Numbered from the stretch's first letter, positions 26,134-34,209 are shown. The stretch is DNA of 64,000 nucleotides from Caulobacter sp. X (GCF_002742635.1 NZ_PEGF01000001.1:1054001-1118000), one strand, 5' to 3'. Made by a program: numbers and translations. The notes: a model not told the origin generated them from the sequence alone.

Positions 26134-27348
26134 CTAGGCGGCGCTGTCCTGGATCGCGACGATGGTCTGGTCGGTGGCCAGAGCCGCGCCGCCGTTTGCG
26201 TTGATCTGGGCCGTGAACGGATAGGTCCGGATCACAGCCTTCTCGCCGTCGTCGGGGGTGTCGCCGGTCAGCTTGATCATCGGCAGATTGATGACCACGA
26301 AGTCGGCGTTGGCGGTGGCGTCCTCGGTGACCGCCAGGACCAGGGAGGTGGTCGAGCGGCCTTCGAAGATCGTCTGCAGGGTCACGCCGTCGAACTTGGC
26401 GGTGAAGCTGCCCGACACGGCCAGGCGGCCGCGCTGGATGTCGTCGACCACGTTGGAGCCCACCACGGCGTCGCTGTGGGCGGCGTTGCCGTTGATGGTG
26501 ACCTGGGCGCCGGTGACGTTGGCGACCGGCGCGCCGTTGACCAGGATCACGCCGTTCACGGCCGTCAGGATGTCGGTCACCGTCTCGGCGGTCGGCGAGG
26601 TCAGCACCTGGGCGGCGCCCAGCGTGCGGGTGCGGCCGACGGTGTCGAGGCTGATCGTGGCGTTGCCCGTGGCCGGCAGGTTCAGCGCGGCCTGGCCCAC
26701 CTGCTGATCGGCGTAGATTTCCGAGCGGCCGAGGTCCGGATACCACTCTTCGAAGGTGTAGTAGTCGTTGGTGTGGCCGTTGAGCGGGACGAGCGACTTC
26801 TTGCCGGTGACGGCGAGCGTGGCGCTGGCGATGTTGCTCTCGGCGACCAGGGCCGAGCCGTTGACCACCCGTACGGTCGCCACGGTGGCGGTCAGGGCGA
26901 TGATCAGCAGGTTCTTCTGGCTGTTGGCGGCGTTGAACGAACCGGCTGTCAGGCGCACGACGTCGCCGATCTTGAAGCCGTCGGTCAGGTACGAGCCGGC
27001 GGCGCGGGTCAGGGTCCAGTTCTGGCCCGAGGCGGCGATGGTGATGGTGGCGCCGGTCGCCGAGACGCCTGTCGTCATGTCCTTGCGCAGCAGCGAAGCC
27101 AGCAGGGTGGCGTAGGTGCCGGGCGACAGCAGACCGTCGATCTTGCCCGCCGGCTTGACGACGCCCAGACCGACGCCGGTCGACTGCTGGTGGCCGACGA
27201 TCTCGTTGCTTTCGAAGGTGTCAGGCGGGGCCTGGAACACCGAGCTGGTGCGGCGGACGACCTGGCCGCCCGAACCGGCGGCGGCTGCGCCGAGGCCGGT
27301 CTGCTTCTTGTAGACGGTCTTCTTGTTGATGCCCTGGGCGACAGCCAT
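26134..27348 (-). CDS. Phage tail tube protein
   Basis: A 404-residue protein starting MAVAQGINKKTVYKKQTGLG, a typical beginning for tube proteins of long flexible tails. It is rich in Thr, Ala, Val and predicted beta strands (TGATITIAASGQNWTLTRAA; SAVTEDATANADFVVI-like C-terminus), with no cysteine. The gene lies between the tail terminator and chaperone genes and has AGGAG upstream. It is larger than the minimal 200-residue tube fold, so a decoration domain is likely. No contractile sheath gene exists nearby, so the tail should be non-contractile. Confidence 0.75.
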   Translation of the reverse strand: MAVAQGINKKTVYKKQTGLGAAAAGSGGQVVRRTSSVFQAPPDTFESNEIVGHQQSTGVGLGVVKPAGKIDGLLSPGTYATLLASLLRKDMTTGVSATGATITIAASGQNWTLTRAAGSYLTDGFKIGDVVRLTAGSFNAANSQKNLLIIALTATVATVRVVNGSALVAESNIASATLAVTGKKSLVPLNGHTNDYYTFEEWYPDLGRSEIYADQQVGQAALNLPATGNATISLDTVGRTRTLGAAQVLTSPTAETVTDILTAVNGVILVNGAPVANVTGAQVTINGNAAHSDAVVGSNVVDDIQRGRLAVSGSFTAKFDGVTLQTIFEGRSTTSLVLAVTEDATANADFVVINLPMIKLTGDTPDDGEKAVIRTYPFTAQINANGGAALATDQTIVAIQDSAA

Positions 27349-27430
27349 GGGGATCTGCTCCTTGGAAGTTATCGGGAGGGGTGGGGTCAGACGAGGCGGA
27401 AGGGCCCGTCCCTTCGGGCGGAGACCGCCG

Positions 27431-27835
27431 TCAGCTGGTGATCGTGGCCAGGAACGGGACCTGCACGGGGACGACGTAGCGGTCGCCCTCCAGGGTCGCG
27501 GCCAGGATGAGAGGCGTGCGGGCGATGGTCGTGGTCAGGCCGTCGGCCGTGAACGCCGCCCCGCGATAGAAGGCCGCGCGGAGCAGCTCGACGCGCGCGG
27601 CGATGTCGGCCACGCCGGCGCCCTGCGGCCAGCACAGCGAGACCACGAACATCCCGCCCTGCTGGAAGCCGCGCCCGTACTCGGTGTTGACCGGCTCGGC
27701 GAAGGTCATCGACACCCGCTGGTAAGGCGTCCCGGCCGTCGGTGCGTAGGCGGTGTTCTCCCAGGCCGTGGCGAGCGGCGGGGTCATCGCGGCCAGGGCG
27801 GTCTCCAGCGCGGCGCGGATCTTGGCGACGCTCAT
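27431..27835 (-). CDS. Tail terminator-like protein (DUF4128-like)
   Basis: A 134-residue protein: SVAKIRAALETALAAMTPPL, then GTPYQRVSMTFAEP, FVVSLCWPQGAGVADIAARV and a closing strand YVVPVQVPFLATIT. This arrangement matches small ring proteins that cap the tail end next to the head (gpU-like, DUF4128). It is the most upstream structural gene of the cluster: head-completion, portal and capsid genes that would normally precede it are missing. The ATG overlaps the TGA of a short upstream frame (ATGA), which may be chance. Confidence 0.65.
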   Translation of the reverse strand: MSVAKIRAALETALAAMTPPLATAWENTAYAPTAGTPYQRVSMTFAEPVNTEYGRGFQQGGMFVVSLCWPQGAGVADIAARVELLRAAFYRGAAFTADGLTTTIARTPLILAATLEGDRYVVPVQVPFLATITS

Positions 27836-28112
27836 GGGCGGCTCGCCTGAACCAGGGCGCACGGAGGCGGGCCGGAAGCCGCGCGGCTTCCGACGGGACG
27901 GATCAGGATCATGGGGTCGGTTCCCAAAAACGGGGGACGTGGAGGCCGCCTTCCAAAGACGACCGCGCGAAGCCTGCTCACGCCACCGCGTGAACAGGAT
28001 AAGGATTGGGAAGGGCTGGAAAGTCTTCGGGAGATCAAAGCGCTGTCAGAAGGCGCATCTCCGAGACTGACTGGATTAGACCTTTTACCGGCCCGACCGT
28101 CAATCCATTTGT
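27836..28112. other. Gap between regulators and tail structural genes
   Basis: This 277-base stretch has lower G+C than its flanks and no convincing gene. A 26-codon frame (27832-27912, minus) ends in an ATGA overlap with the terminator gene but has no good ribosome binding site. In a phage this is where head genes would join the tail module. It is a plausible place for a late promoter or an antitermination site acting on the minus strand. Confidence 0.4.
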
Positions 28113-28790
28113 TCATGAAATGTTCTTTTCTTTGCGGTCGCGGGCGATCTGCCTGGAAAGGTTCGCGACCAGTGACATCGCCTCGATGAAGACTTGCCGG
28201 TTCTGAACGAGGGCGCGGCCGGCGCCGAACGCGGACAGGCTCGTCCCCTCCCCAGCCACGGCGCGCAGGAGGCGCAGGGCCATGGGCTTGTCGGCCAGAC
28301 ACATGGCGACGGCGCGGTCGGCGCGGATCACGAAGTCCAGGCTGCGCGCCCGCCGCAAACGCGCGGCGACAAAGCGGTCGTTGTCATGCCCCCCGCCCCG
28401 GCCAGGCTCGAGGCTGGCGGCGCGCAGGTCGCGGCCCCGCGCCTCGAACCCCAGGCGATACAGTAGACCGACGGCGTACTGCGCCTCGTCGATATGGCCA
28501 GCCTCCCGCAGACTGCGCAGGCCGTCGCGGCTGGAGACCCTCAGCTTGCCGGCCGAGGTCTCGACGCGCTCTCCCCGCGCGCGGGCCAGGGCGAAGGTCT
28601 CGACCAGGCCGGCGGCGACGTTCGCCTCGCCGCGTCGGGCCGCCTGGGCGCCAACGATGCGCTGCATGGTCTCGCGCGCGGCCTGGCGGGCGGCGGGACT
28701 GAGCGCCAGCGCGGCCGCGCGATCGGCGCGGGCCAGGTCGCGCAGCTCGGCCGAGGTGAGCCCTTCCGGGCGGAGGACTTGGGCGGAAAT
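28113..28790 (-). CDS. DUF6456-like (GafZ-like) regulator candidate of the tail locus
   Basis: A protein of about 225 residues, basic and helical. A block with LREAGHIDEAQYAVGLLYRL is followed by a charged linker, a helix RFVAARLRRARSLDFVIRAD and a C-terminal block LRAVAGEGTSLSAFGAGRAL. This two-block plan resembles DUF6456, found in GafA/GafZ activators of gene transfer agents; the match is by eye only. No ATG, GTG or TTG lies at a sensible place. The best start is an ATT at 28790 with AAGGGG seven bases before it, 29 bases after the previous gene; otherwise the first ATG is 41 codons later. It may switch on the tail genes. Confidence 0.5.
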   Translation of the reverse strand: MSAQVLRPEGLTSAELRDLARADRAAALALSPAARQAARETMQRIVGAQAARRGEANVAAGLVETFALARARGERVETSAGKLRVSSRDGLRSLREAGHIDEAQYAVGLLYRLGFEARGRDLRAASLEPGRGGGHDNDRFVAARLRRARSLDFVIRADRAVAMCLADKPMALRLLRAVAGEGTSLSAFGAGRALVQNRQVFIEAMSLVANLSRQIARDRKEKNIS

Positions 28791-28818
28791 GGTCGATCCC
28801 CTTGTGCTCGAAGATGGG

Positions 28819-29034
28819 TCAGCGCCCGAAGCGGACGCCGCGTCGGTTCTGGGCCAGGGCGTGGCGGCGAGCCTCGCCGGCGCAGACCTGGGCGACGAAG
28901 TCGTGGCCTTCGCTCTCGGCCAGCATCCGGCCGGCGGCGCGGATGATGGCGCACAGCATCGGCCTGCGCGGACCACAGGCGCGGACGGCCTGGTCGATCG
29001 CGCCCTCGGCGACCTCGTCCTGAAGGCCAGTCAC
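28819..29034 (-). CDS. Small hypothetical protein of the regulator operon
   Basis: A 71-residue helical protein with three cysteines (VRACGPRRPMLCAIIRAAGR, AQVCAGEARRH). The start is a GTG that overlaps the upstream stop as GTGA, so it is coupled to the preceding gene. It precedes the DUF6456-like gene. No family is recognised. Confidence 0.6.
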   Translation of the reverse strand: MTGLQDEVAEGAIDQAVRACGPRRPMLCAIIRAAGRMLAESEGHDFVAQVCAGEARRHALAQNRRGVRFGR

Positions 29035-29456
29035 CCGCCCGCCGCCTCCAGGGCGGCGTGGCCGGCGGCCGTCAGGCGGACGCGGCAAGGGCGGCCGGCC
29101 AGGCGCTCGACCAGGCCCAACCCGCGCGCCGCCTGCGCCCGGTCGCTGCCGGCCGACAGGCTGACCGCCATCTCGTCAGCCAGATCCGCCAGGGTCAGGG
29201 CGCCGTCGGACAGCGCCTCCAGCACCGCCAGGACCTTGGCGGGAACGACGGGTTCGTCCGGCAGCGCGCCGCACAGCCTGGCGCGGAGGGCGTCGGACAG
29301 GGCAAAGCGATCGGGCCGCGGGTCGCCCATCAGCCGGGCGGTCAGCACCGCGCGCGGGCGTCGCCGGTCCGCCTCGGTGCGCCGGGCGACATAAGCGTGG
29401 AGCGAGGCGCGCGCGGGCGCATGACCGGGCGAACCGGTCGCGAGGATCGGAATCAT
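29031..29456 (-). CDS. Winged-helix-like regulator of the tail locus
   Basis: A 141-residue protein. The second half (VVPAKVLAVLEALSDGALTL, ADLADEMAVSLSAGSDRAQA, RGLGLVERLAGRPCRVRLTA) has the helix-helix-helix-wing layout of MarR/wHTH DNA-binding proteins. It is the first gene of the leftward operon and has AGGAA seven bases before its ATG. It faces an XRE regulator across a 180-base region with two inverted repeats. It could be an activator acting together with the downstream genes; no exact family is recognised. Confidence 0.55.
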   Translation of the reverse strand: MIPILATGSPGHAPARASLHAYVARRTEADRRRPRAVLTARLMGDPRPDRFALSDALRARLCGALPDEPVVPAKVLAVLEALSDGALTLADLADEMAVSLSAGSDRAQAARGLGLVERLAGRPCRVRLTAAGHAALEAAGG

Positions 29457-29550
29457 CTGGAATTTCCTGCGGCTTGCAGCCGATGGAGGGGAATTGGGCG
29501 GGAAGCCCAGCTTGGCTCGCGGGGCCAAGGGCGCAACTTCCGGAATATCC

Positions 29551-29571
29551 AATTTGTACCAAATACAAATT
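29551..29571. promoter_or_regulatory. Inverted repeat 1, candidate XRE operator
   Basis: AATTTGTA and TACAAATT are perfect 8-base arms around CCAAA. The site lies in the AT-rich divergent region between the leftward tail operon and the XRE gene and overlaps the next repeat. Confidence 0.6.
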
Positions 29572-29589
29572 TGCATGGCAAGCAAATTT
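29567..29589. promoter_or_regulatory. Inverted repeat 2, candidate XRE operator
   Basis: AAATTTGC and GCAAATTT are perfect 8-base arms around ATGGCAA, sharing five bases with repeat 1. A further half-site AATTTGC occurs at 29630, just at the XRE start. Overlapping dyads suggest cooperative or alternative binding that controls both directions. Confidence 0.6.
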
Positions 29590-29636
29590 TGTGTTTAATG
29601 CGTGGATATTCCCCCTTCGCTCCCGTTGGAATTTGC

Positions 29637-29981
29637 ATGACGACCGATCGGCAGGCCAAGGCGCAGCGGCGCGGCAAGACCTTCATCCGCGCCTGGCGCA
29701 AACACCGCGGCATGAACCTGGAGCAGGCCGTCGAGCGCTTGGAGCTCGAGGTGGGCTACCCCTATTCCGTCGCCCAGCTCTCACGGGTCGAGCGCGGCGA
29801 GACCGGCTATTCGCAGGACGTGCTGGAGGCCTTGGCGACCATCTATCGCTGCGAACCGGCCGACCTGATCATGCGCGATCCGGAGGCCTCCGAGGCGATC
29901 TGGTCGATCTGGGACCAGCTGCAGCCCGTCCAACGGATCCAGCTAGTCGAGATCGGTCAAACCCTTAAAAAGACCGGATAA
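29637..29981 (+). CDS. XRE-family repressor of the tail locus
   Basis: A 114-residue Cro/CI-type protein. The helix-turn-helix spans about residues 17-75 (FIRAWRKHRGMNLEQAVERL, YSVAQLSRVERGETGYSQDV, LEALATIYRCEPADLIMRD). There is no C-terminal peptidase domain, so LexA-like self-cleavage is not expected. It is transcribed away from the tail operon and is the only gene of this locus on the plus strand. By position it should repress the tail genes, much as RogA represses the GTA activators in C. crescentus, but that parallel is inference. The frame is open for 190 codons upstream; this ATG is the one matching the domain. Confidence 0.8.
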   Translation: MTTDRQAKAQRRGKTFIRAWRKHRGMNLEQAVERLELEVGYPYSVAQLSRVERGETGYSQDVLEALATIYRCEPADLIMRDPEASEAIWSIWDQLQPVQRIQLVEIGQTLKKTG

Positions 29982-29989
29982 ATCTTGGC

Positions 29990-30250
29990 CTAATCCAGCG
30001 CCAGGATCTCACCTTGGCGCGCGATCAGCCTGGGATTTTCCCAGAGCCCCGACAGCGGCTCGCCGCGCACGCGATACAGCGCCACGCCCGACGAACGCCG
30101 GGCCAGGACCTCCATCTCACGCCGCGCATCCTCCTCGAAATAACACTCCCTCACCTCGGTCGGCGTCAGCGTTCCGCCCCGCCTTCCGAAGGCCTGCACG
30201 CAGAACCGCGTCACCGCGAACACGACAACCTCCGCCTCCAACGCGCTCAC
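29990..30250 (-). CDS. Hypothetical protein at the edge of the tail locus
   Basis: An 86-residue protein beginning with a GTG at VSALEAEVVVF. It contains one cysteine-bearing strand (VTRFCVQAF), ECYFEEDARREMEVLARRSS and a closing RVRGEPLSGLWENPRLIA. It has no family that I recognise. It is convergent with the XRE gene (nine-base gap) and may or may not belong to the locus. Confidence 0.5.
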   Translation of the reverse strand: MSALEAEVVVFAVTRFCVQAFGRRGGTLTPTEVRECYFEEDARREMEVLARRSSGVALYRVRGEPLSGLWENPRLIARQGEILALD

Positions 30251-30404
30251 TCTGCACGCGTCCTTGGCGAGAGTCGATCGGCGCGCTCGCCCAATGCGTC
30301 CGCTTCTGACGCATGTTAACTTTTGTGCCTAGGGAGAATTTCGCCGGAGGCGAACTTGTGCACAGCACAAATAAAGCCCGATGAGGTGAGGCTTATAGAG
30401 GCGT

Positions 30405-30480
30405 TGGTAGGCCTGGAGGGACTCGAACCCCCAACCAGACCGTTATGAGCGGTCGGCTCTAACCATTGAGCTACAGGCCC
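30405..30480 (-). tRNA. tRNA with anticodon CAU, probably tRNA-Ile2
   Basis: A complete cloverleaf of 76 bases with encoded CCA. The acceptor stem GGGCCTG pairs with CAGGCCT (one G-U), and the anticodon stem GACCG/CGGTC holds loop CTCATAA, so the anticodon is CAT. The acceptor stem and general sequence resemble the alphaproteobacterial isoleucine tRNA whose wobble C is changed to lysidine rather than the elongator methionine tRNA, but this distinction is by memory. Confidence 0.85.
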
Positions 30481-30629
30481 GCGCGGAGTCGCCTCGAAGC
30501 GCACGCGAGCCGGCGGATTAGCACGGGCCGAACGCGGCTTAAAGGTCCGGTTCAGGTTCGAGCTGTCATCAGGGAACCATAGCTTTCCGGCCACGCTTCG
30601 ACCGAGCCGGACAGCCTTGGAGAAAAACG

Positions 30630-31394
30630 ATGACCCACACCGCCCGCCGCCCCGCCAATCGCCTGATGGCCGCCTTCGCCGCCCCCGCCCTGATCGGCGG
30701 CGCCTTGCTGATGGGCGCGGTCGCCCCGGCCCTGGCCCAGACCAGCGCCGAGAGCGCCTTCAAGGCCACGACCTTCAACCTGTCGGCCTATGGCGAGACC
30801 CGCGTGGCGCCGGACATGGCCACCATCACCCTGGGCGTGCAGACCGAAGCCCCGACCGCCGGCGAGGCCCTGAAGGCCAACGGGGCGCGGATGAACCAGG
30901 CCCTGGCGGCGCTGAAGAAGGCCGGGATCGCCGAGCGCGACATCCAGACCTCGAACCTGAACCTGAACGCCCAGTACGCCTATGAGCAGAACCAGCCGCC
31001 GAAGCTGACCGGCTACCAGGCATCGAACCAGGTGACGATCACGGTCCGCGACCTCGCCAAGCTGGGCGCGACCGTGGACGCGGCCGTCGGCGCCGGCGCC
31101 AACACGGTCAATGGCATCAGCTTTGGCCTGACGAATCCGCAGGCGGCCGAGGACGCCGCGCGGCTGGAGGCGGTGAAGGCCCTGCAGGCCAAGGCCGAGC
31201 TGTATGGCCGCGCCACGGGCTACAAGGCCGTGCGCCTGGTCAATCTCAGCGAAGGCGGCGGCTATACGCCCCCCTCCCCGCCGATGCCGGTGTTCGCCAT
31301 GGCCAAGCGCGAGATGGCTGACTCGACCAGCATCTCGGCCGGCGAACTGAAGGTGCGGGTGGACGTCAGCGCCGTCTATGAGGCGGCGAAGTAG
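30630..31394 (+). CDS. Exported SIMPL-domain protein (DUF541)
   Basis: A 254-residue protein with a signal peptide (GGALLMGAVAPALAQ, cleavage about residue 37). One SIMPL domain follows: NLSAYGETRVAPDMATITLG, ALKKAGIAERDIQTSNLNLN, LTGYQASNQVTITVRDLAKL and GINGISFGLTNPQ-like sequence (TVNGISFGLTNPQAAED). Family members form periplasmic or outer-membrane assemblies linked to oxidative stress in other bacteria, but the exact activity is unknown. The start follows GGAGAAAAACG. It is monocistronic and ends in a bidirectional hairpin. Confidence 0.88.
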   Translation: MTHTARRPANRLMAAFAAPALIGGALLMGAVAPALAQTSAESAFKATTFNLSAYGETRVAPDMATITLGVQTEAPTAGEALKANGARMNQALAALKKAGIAERDIQTSNLNLNAQYAYEQNQPPKLTGYQASNQVTITVRDLAKLGATVDAAVGAGANTVNGISFGLTNPQAAEDAARLEAVKALQAKAELYGRATGYKAVRLVNLSEGGGYTPPSPPMPVFAMAKREMADSTSISAGELKVRVDVSAVYEAAK

Positions 31395-31404
31395 CGAAGG
31401 CGAG

Positions 31405-31429
31405 GCCGCCGCCCCTGGTGGGCGGCGGC
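31405..31429. terminator. Hairpin between convergent genes
   Basis: GCCGCCGCCC and GGGCGGCGGC form a perfect 10-bp stem around a 5-base loop between the SIMPL gene and the convergent lipoprotein gene. There is no T-run, so termination strength is uncertain. Confidence 0.55.
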
Positions 31430-31890
31430 TAGAACCCCGCCTTCTCGAAGGCGTGCTCCGCCCGTTCCTTGATCTCCAGGCCCGGCAGGGCGCGCTCGCC
31501 CTCCATGACCGCCACGTAGCTCAGACCGCGCGAAGGCTTGCCCTCGCCGGTCGGCACGGGACCGACGGCCCAACCGACGGTGTTGGCGCCGGTCGTCGGG
31601 CAGCTGGCGAAGCGGGCCGGCTTGCCCAGCCCCGCCTTCAGGACGGCCTCGGCCGTCGTGGTCTCGCCGCCCTGGCAGGTCGGCAGGTTGCGCGAGCAGG
31701 TGATATAGCCGCCGCCGCGCCAGACGGTCCGACCCTTGTCGTCCGCGACGATCACGCAGGTCGAGGGCGAGCCGATGGACTTGCCGATCGCCTGGGTCAG
31801 GACGGCTTCGTCGATGCCGGCCGGCAGCTTCGGAGAACAGGCCGACAGGCCCGCGGCGGCGATGGCGACCAGGACCAGGCGATGGGCCAT
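31429..31890 (-). CDS. Hypothetical lipoprotein
   Basis: A 153-residue protein with a lipobox (AAAGLSAC, Cys about residue 18). Four further cysteines, in STCVIVAD, ITCSRNLPTC and ASCPTTG, suggest two disulfides in the periplasm. The family is not recognised. It starts three bases after panD and is probably co-transcribed with it. Confidence 0.65.
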   Translation of the reverse strand: MAHRLVLVAIAAAGLSACSPKLPAGIDEAVLTQAIGKSIGSPSTCVIVADDKGRTVWRGGGYITCSRNLPTCQGGETTTAEAVLKAGLGKPARFASCPTTGANTVGWAVGPVPTGEGKPSRGLSYVAVMEGERALPGLEIKERAEHAFEKAGF

Positions 31891-31893
31891 GCG

Positions 31894-32250
31894 TCAGGCC
31901 GCCTTCTTGATCAGGTTGCCTTCGTCCAGCAGCACGACGGTGGGGGCGTAGTTGCGCGCCTCCTCGGCCGGCATCTGGCAGTAGGTGACGACGATGACGA
32001 GGTCATTCTTCTGCACCAGGCGCGCGGCGGCGCCGTTGACGCCGATGACCTTGGAGCCCCGCGGGGCCTCGATGGCGTAGGTCGTGAAACGCGCGCCATT
32101 GGTGATGTTCAGCACGTCGACCTGCTCGTTCGGCAGGATGCCCGAAGCGTCCAGCAGGTCGCGGTCAATGGCGATCGAGCCTTCGTAATCGAGGTCGGCC
32201 TGGGTCACCGTGGCGCGGTGCAGCTTGGCCTTCAGCATCGTAAGCAGCAT
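31894..32250 (-). CDS. panD: Aspartate 1-decarboxylase (proenzyme)
   Basis: A 118-residue pyruvoyl enzyme that makes beta-alanine from L-aspartate for pantothenate and CoA synthesis. The self-cleavage site Gly-Ser is in [13 protein letters not shown], which creates the pyruvoyl cofactor. [20 protein letters not shown] and [20 protein letters not shown] complete the barrel. Two ATGs are possible, at MLLTMLKAK and at MLKAK four codons later; neither has a strong ribosome binding site and I list the longer. It precedes a small lipoprotein gene in the same transcript. Confidence 0.93.
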
Positions 32251-32418
32251 GGCGGTTAGGCCTATCCCTATGATTGGAATGAGATTTTCAGGGCACGCCA
32301 CACACAAGGCCCGACGATCAGCTCCCGCCATATAGCCATGACGCCAGCGCGATTCAATCGCACCGCAACATGACGTAGCGGCAGATGGAGCGGCGGATCG
32401 GGCGAGCGGCCCGTTGCC

Positions 32419-34209
32419 CTACAGCTTGTAGCCGCCCGCCTGGAGCTTGGCGAAGACCGCCTTGGTGATCTTCACGTAGCCCTTGTTTGGATCGCGGAAG
32501 TACAGCGGGTCCTTGGTCCGCGTGGGGTCGAACCCGTCGCCGACCAAGTCGACCTTGCGATACTTGAAGGTGCCGGTCGTCTCGATCGCCTGCTGCAGCC
32601 GCAGGAAGATCGGCCGCGCATAGCTGGGCAGATGCTCGTCGACATATTGGGCGAACGCGGCGAGATCGAATTCCGGATCAGCCACCAGGGCCGCCATGCC
32701 CGCCTTACCGTCCAGGTCGCCGACCGGGACGCCATAGACATTGACCTCGAGCACATGCTCGATGGCGGCCAGACGCTCGGCCACCTCGCTGGTGGCGACG
32801 TTCTCGCCCTTCCAGCGGAAGGTGTCGCCGATGCGATCGACGAAATAGATGTAGCCGTCGCTGTCCACCCGCATCAGGTCGCCGGTGCGGAACCACGAGT
32901 CGCCCTTCTGGAAGACGTCGTGCAGCACCTTCTTCTCGGTGGCGGCCTTGTCGGCGTAGCCGACATAGTTGGAACGGGCGTCATTGGCGATATGGCCGAT
33001 GCACTCGCCGACCTCGCCCGGCGCGCACTCGATGCAGCAGCCGTCGGGGCCGCGCACCGGCGTCTCGGTCTCGACGTCGAACTTGACGACGCGGATGTTG
33101 AACTTGCCGCGCAGATAGCCCGGCACCCGGCCGATCGCGCCGCGCTTGCCGTCGAAGTTGAACAGCGAGACGTTGCCCTCGGTCGCGCCGTAGAATTCCA
33201 GCACCTCGCCGACCTTGAAGCGGTCCAGCATCTCGTCCCAGACGTCTGGCCGCAGGCCGTTGCCGAAGATCAGGCGGATCTTGTGGGCGCGCTCCAGCTC
33301 ATGCTCGGGCTGGTTCGCCAGATAGCGGCACAGCTCGCCGATATAGACGAACATGGTGCAGTTCTCGGCCACCACCTCGGGCCAGAAATGGGTGGTCGAG
33401 AACTTCTTGCGCAGCACGATCGAGCCGCCGTTCAAGAAGGCCGCGCCCAGGGCGCAGAGACCGCCGGTGGCGTGATAAAGCGGCAAGGTCACATAGATGC
33501 GGTCGCTCTCCTTGGCTCCGGTCGAGCCGGCGAAGCCGCGCATGTAGAGCTGGGCGCGCATGTGGGTGATGCGCGCGGCCTTGGGCATGCCCGTCGTGCC
33601 GCTCGTGAAGATGTAGAGCGCGGTGTCCCGGGCGGTGATGCCTTCCCGCGCGGTGACGCGGTCGGGCCGCAGCTGGCTGCAGCTCTTCAGCGCCTTGACC
33701 AGATCGCGCTGCTCGCCATGGACCGGCCCCAGCACCCATTGCTGCATGTGGCGGTCCAGCTGGCCCTTCACGTCCTCGAAGCAGGGCGAGGTCTCGGGAT
33801 CGACGATGCAGTGCAGGGCCTGGGAGATGTTCAGGCAGTGGGCCAGGGCCGCGCCGGTCAGCTGGTTGTTGATCAGGGCCGTGGCGACCCCGACCTTGGT
33901 CAGGCCGTACCAGACCGCGAAATATTCCAGGCGGTTGGGCATGAACAGCGCGACCGTCTGGCCGCGGGTCAGCCCCTGCCCCTTGGCCCAGTGGGCGTAG
34001 CGGTTGGCCATGGCGTCCAGCTCGGCGTAGCTGACCGTCTTGCCTTCGAAGGTGATGGCGGGGCGATCGCTCCACTTGTCAACGGCCGCCTCGAGGTCGT
34101 CGCAGATCAGATTGGCGCTATCGGGAGCGATGGAGTTCACGCGCTTCAGCGTCCGGACCAACCCCTTCAGGAACTTGACCTCTCGACGGATCTTCTGGCG
34201 CAAACGCAT
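32419..34209 (-). CDS. Long-chain acyl-CoA synthetase (FATP/VLACS type)
   Basis: A 596-residue AMP-forming enzyme of the ANL superfamily. The P-loop-like motif is YIFTSGTTGMPKAARITH (about residue 195), with FYGATEGNVSLFN and DRIGDTFRWKGENVATSEVA further on. The C-terminal FKYRKVDLVGDGFDP and LQAGGYKL are characteristic of fatty-acid-transport-protein-like synthetases, which activate long or very long fatty acids. GGGAG precedes the ATG. It is a single gene on the membrane-lipid side of metabolism. Confidence 0.92.
   Translation of the reverse strand: MRLRQKIRREVKFLKGLVRTLKRVNSIAPDSANLICDDLEAAVDKWSDRPAITFEGKTVSYAELDAMANRYAHWAKGQGLTRGQTVALFMPNRLEYFAVWYGLTKVGVATALINNQLTGAALAHCLNISQALHCIVDPETSPCFEDVKGQLDRHMQQWVLGPVHGEQRDLVKALKSCSQLRPDRVTAREGITARDTALYIFTSGTTGMPKAARITHMRAQLYMRGFAGSTGAKESDRIYVTLPLYHATGGLCALGAAFLNGGSIVLRKKFSTTHFWPEVVAENCTMFVYIGELCRYLANQPEHELERAHKIRLIFGNGLRPDVWDEMLDRFKVGEVLEFYGATEGNVSLFNFDGKRGAIGRVPGYLRGKFNIRVVKFDVETETPVRGPDGCCIECAPGEVGECIGHIANDARSNYVGYADKAATEKKVLHDVFQKGDSWFRTGDLMRVDSDGYIYFVDRIGDTFRWKGENVATSEVAERLAAIEHVLEVNVYGVPVGDLDGKAGMAALVADPEFDLAAFAQYVDEHLPSYARPIFLRLQQAIETTGTFKYRKVDLVGDGFDPTRTKDPLYFRDPNKGYVKITKAVFAKLQAGGYKL

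Noticed and set aside
26134-27348. The 404-residue gene as a contractile sheath protein
   Set aside because: Its start and position next to the chaperones fit a tube protein, and no second tube gene exists as contractile tails would need.
27832-28302. A 156-codon minus-strand frame between the regulators and tail genes
   Set aside because: Arginine/proline-rich shadow overlapping the 3' end of the DUF6456-like gene; no ribosome binding site.
15549-29981. The cluster as an RcGTA-type gene transfer agent
   Set aside because: Terminase, portal, capsid and head protease genes of the GTA cluster are absent, and the tail genes do not follow the RcGTA order.
30405-30480. tRNA-Ile(CAU) as an attachment site of the tail locus
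   Set aside because: I looked for a copy of its 3' end near 15.4-15.5 kb and found only short chance similarity; no integrase is present.
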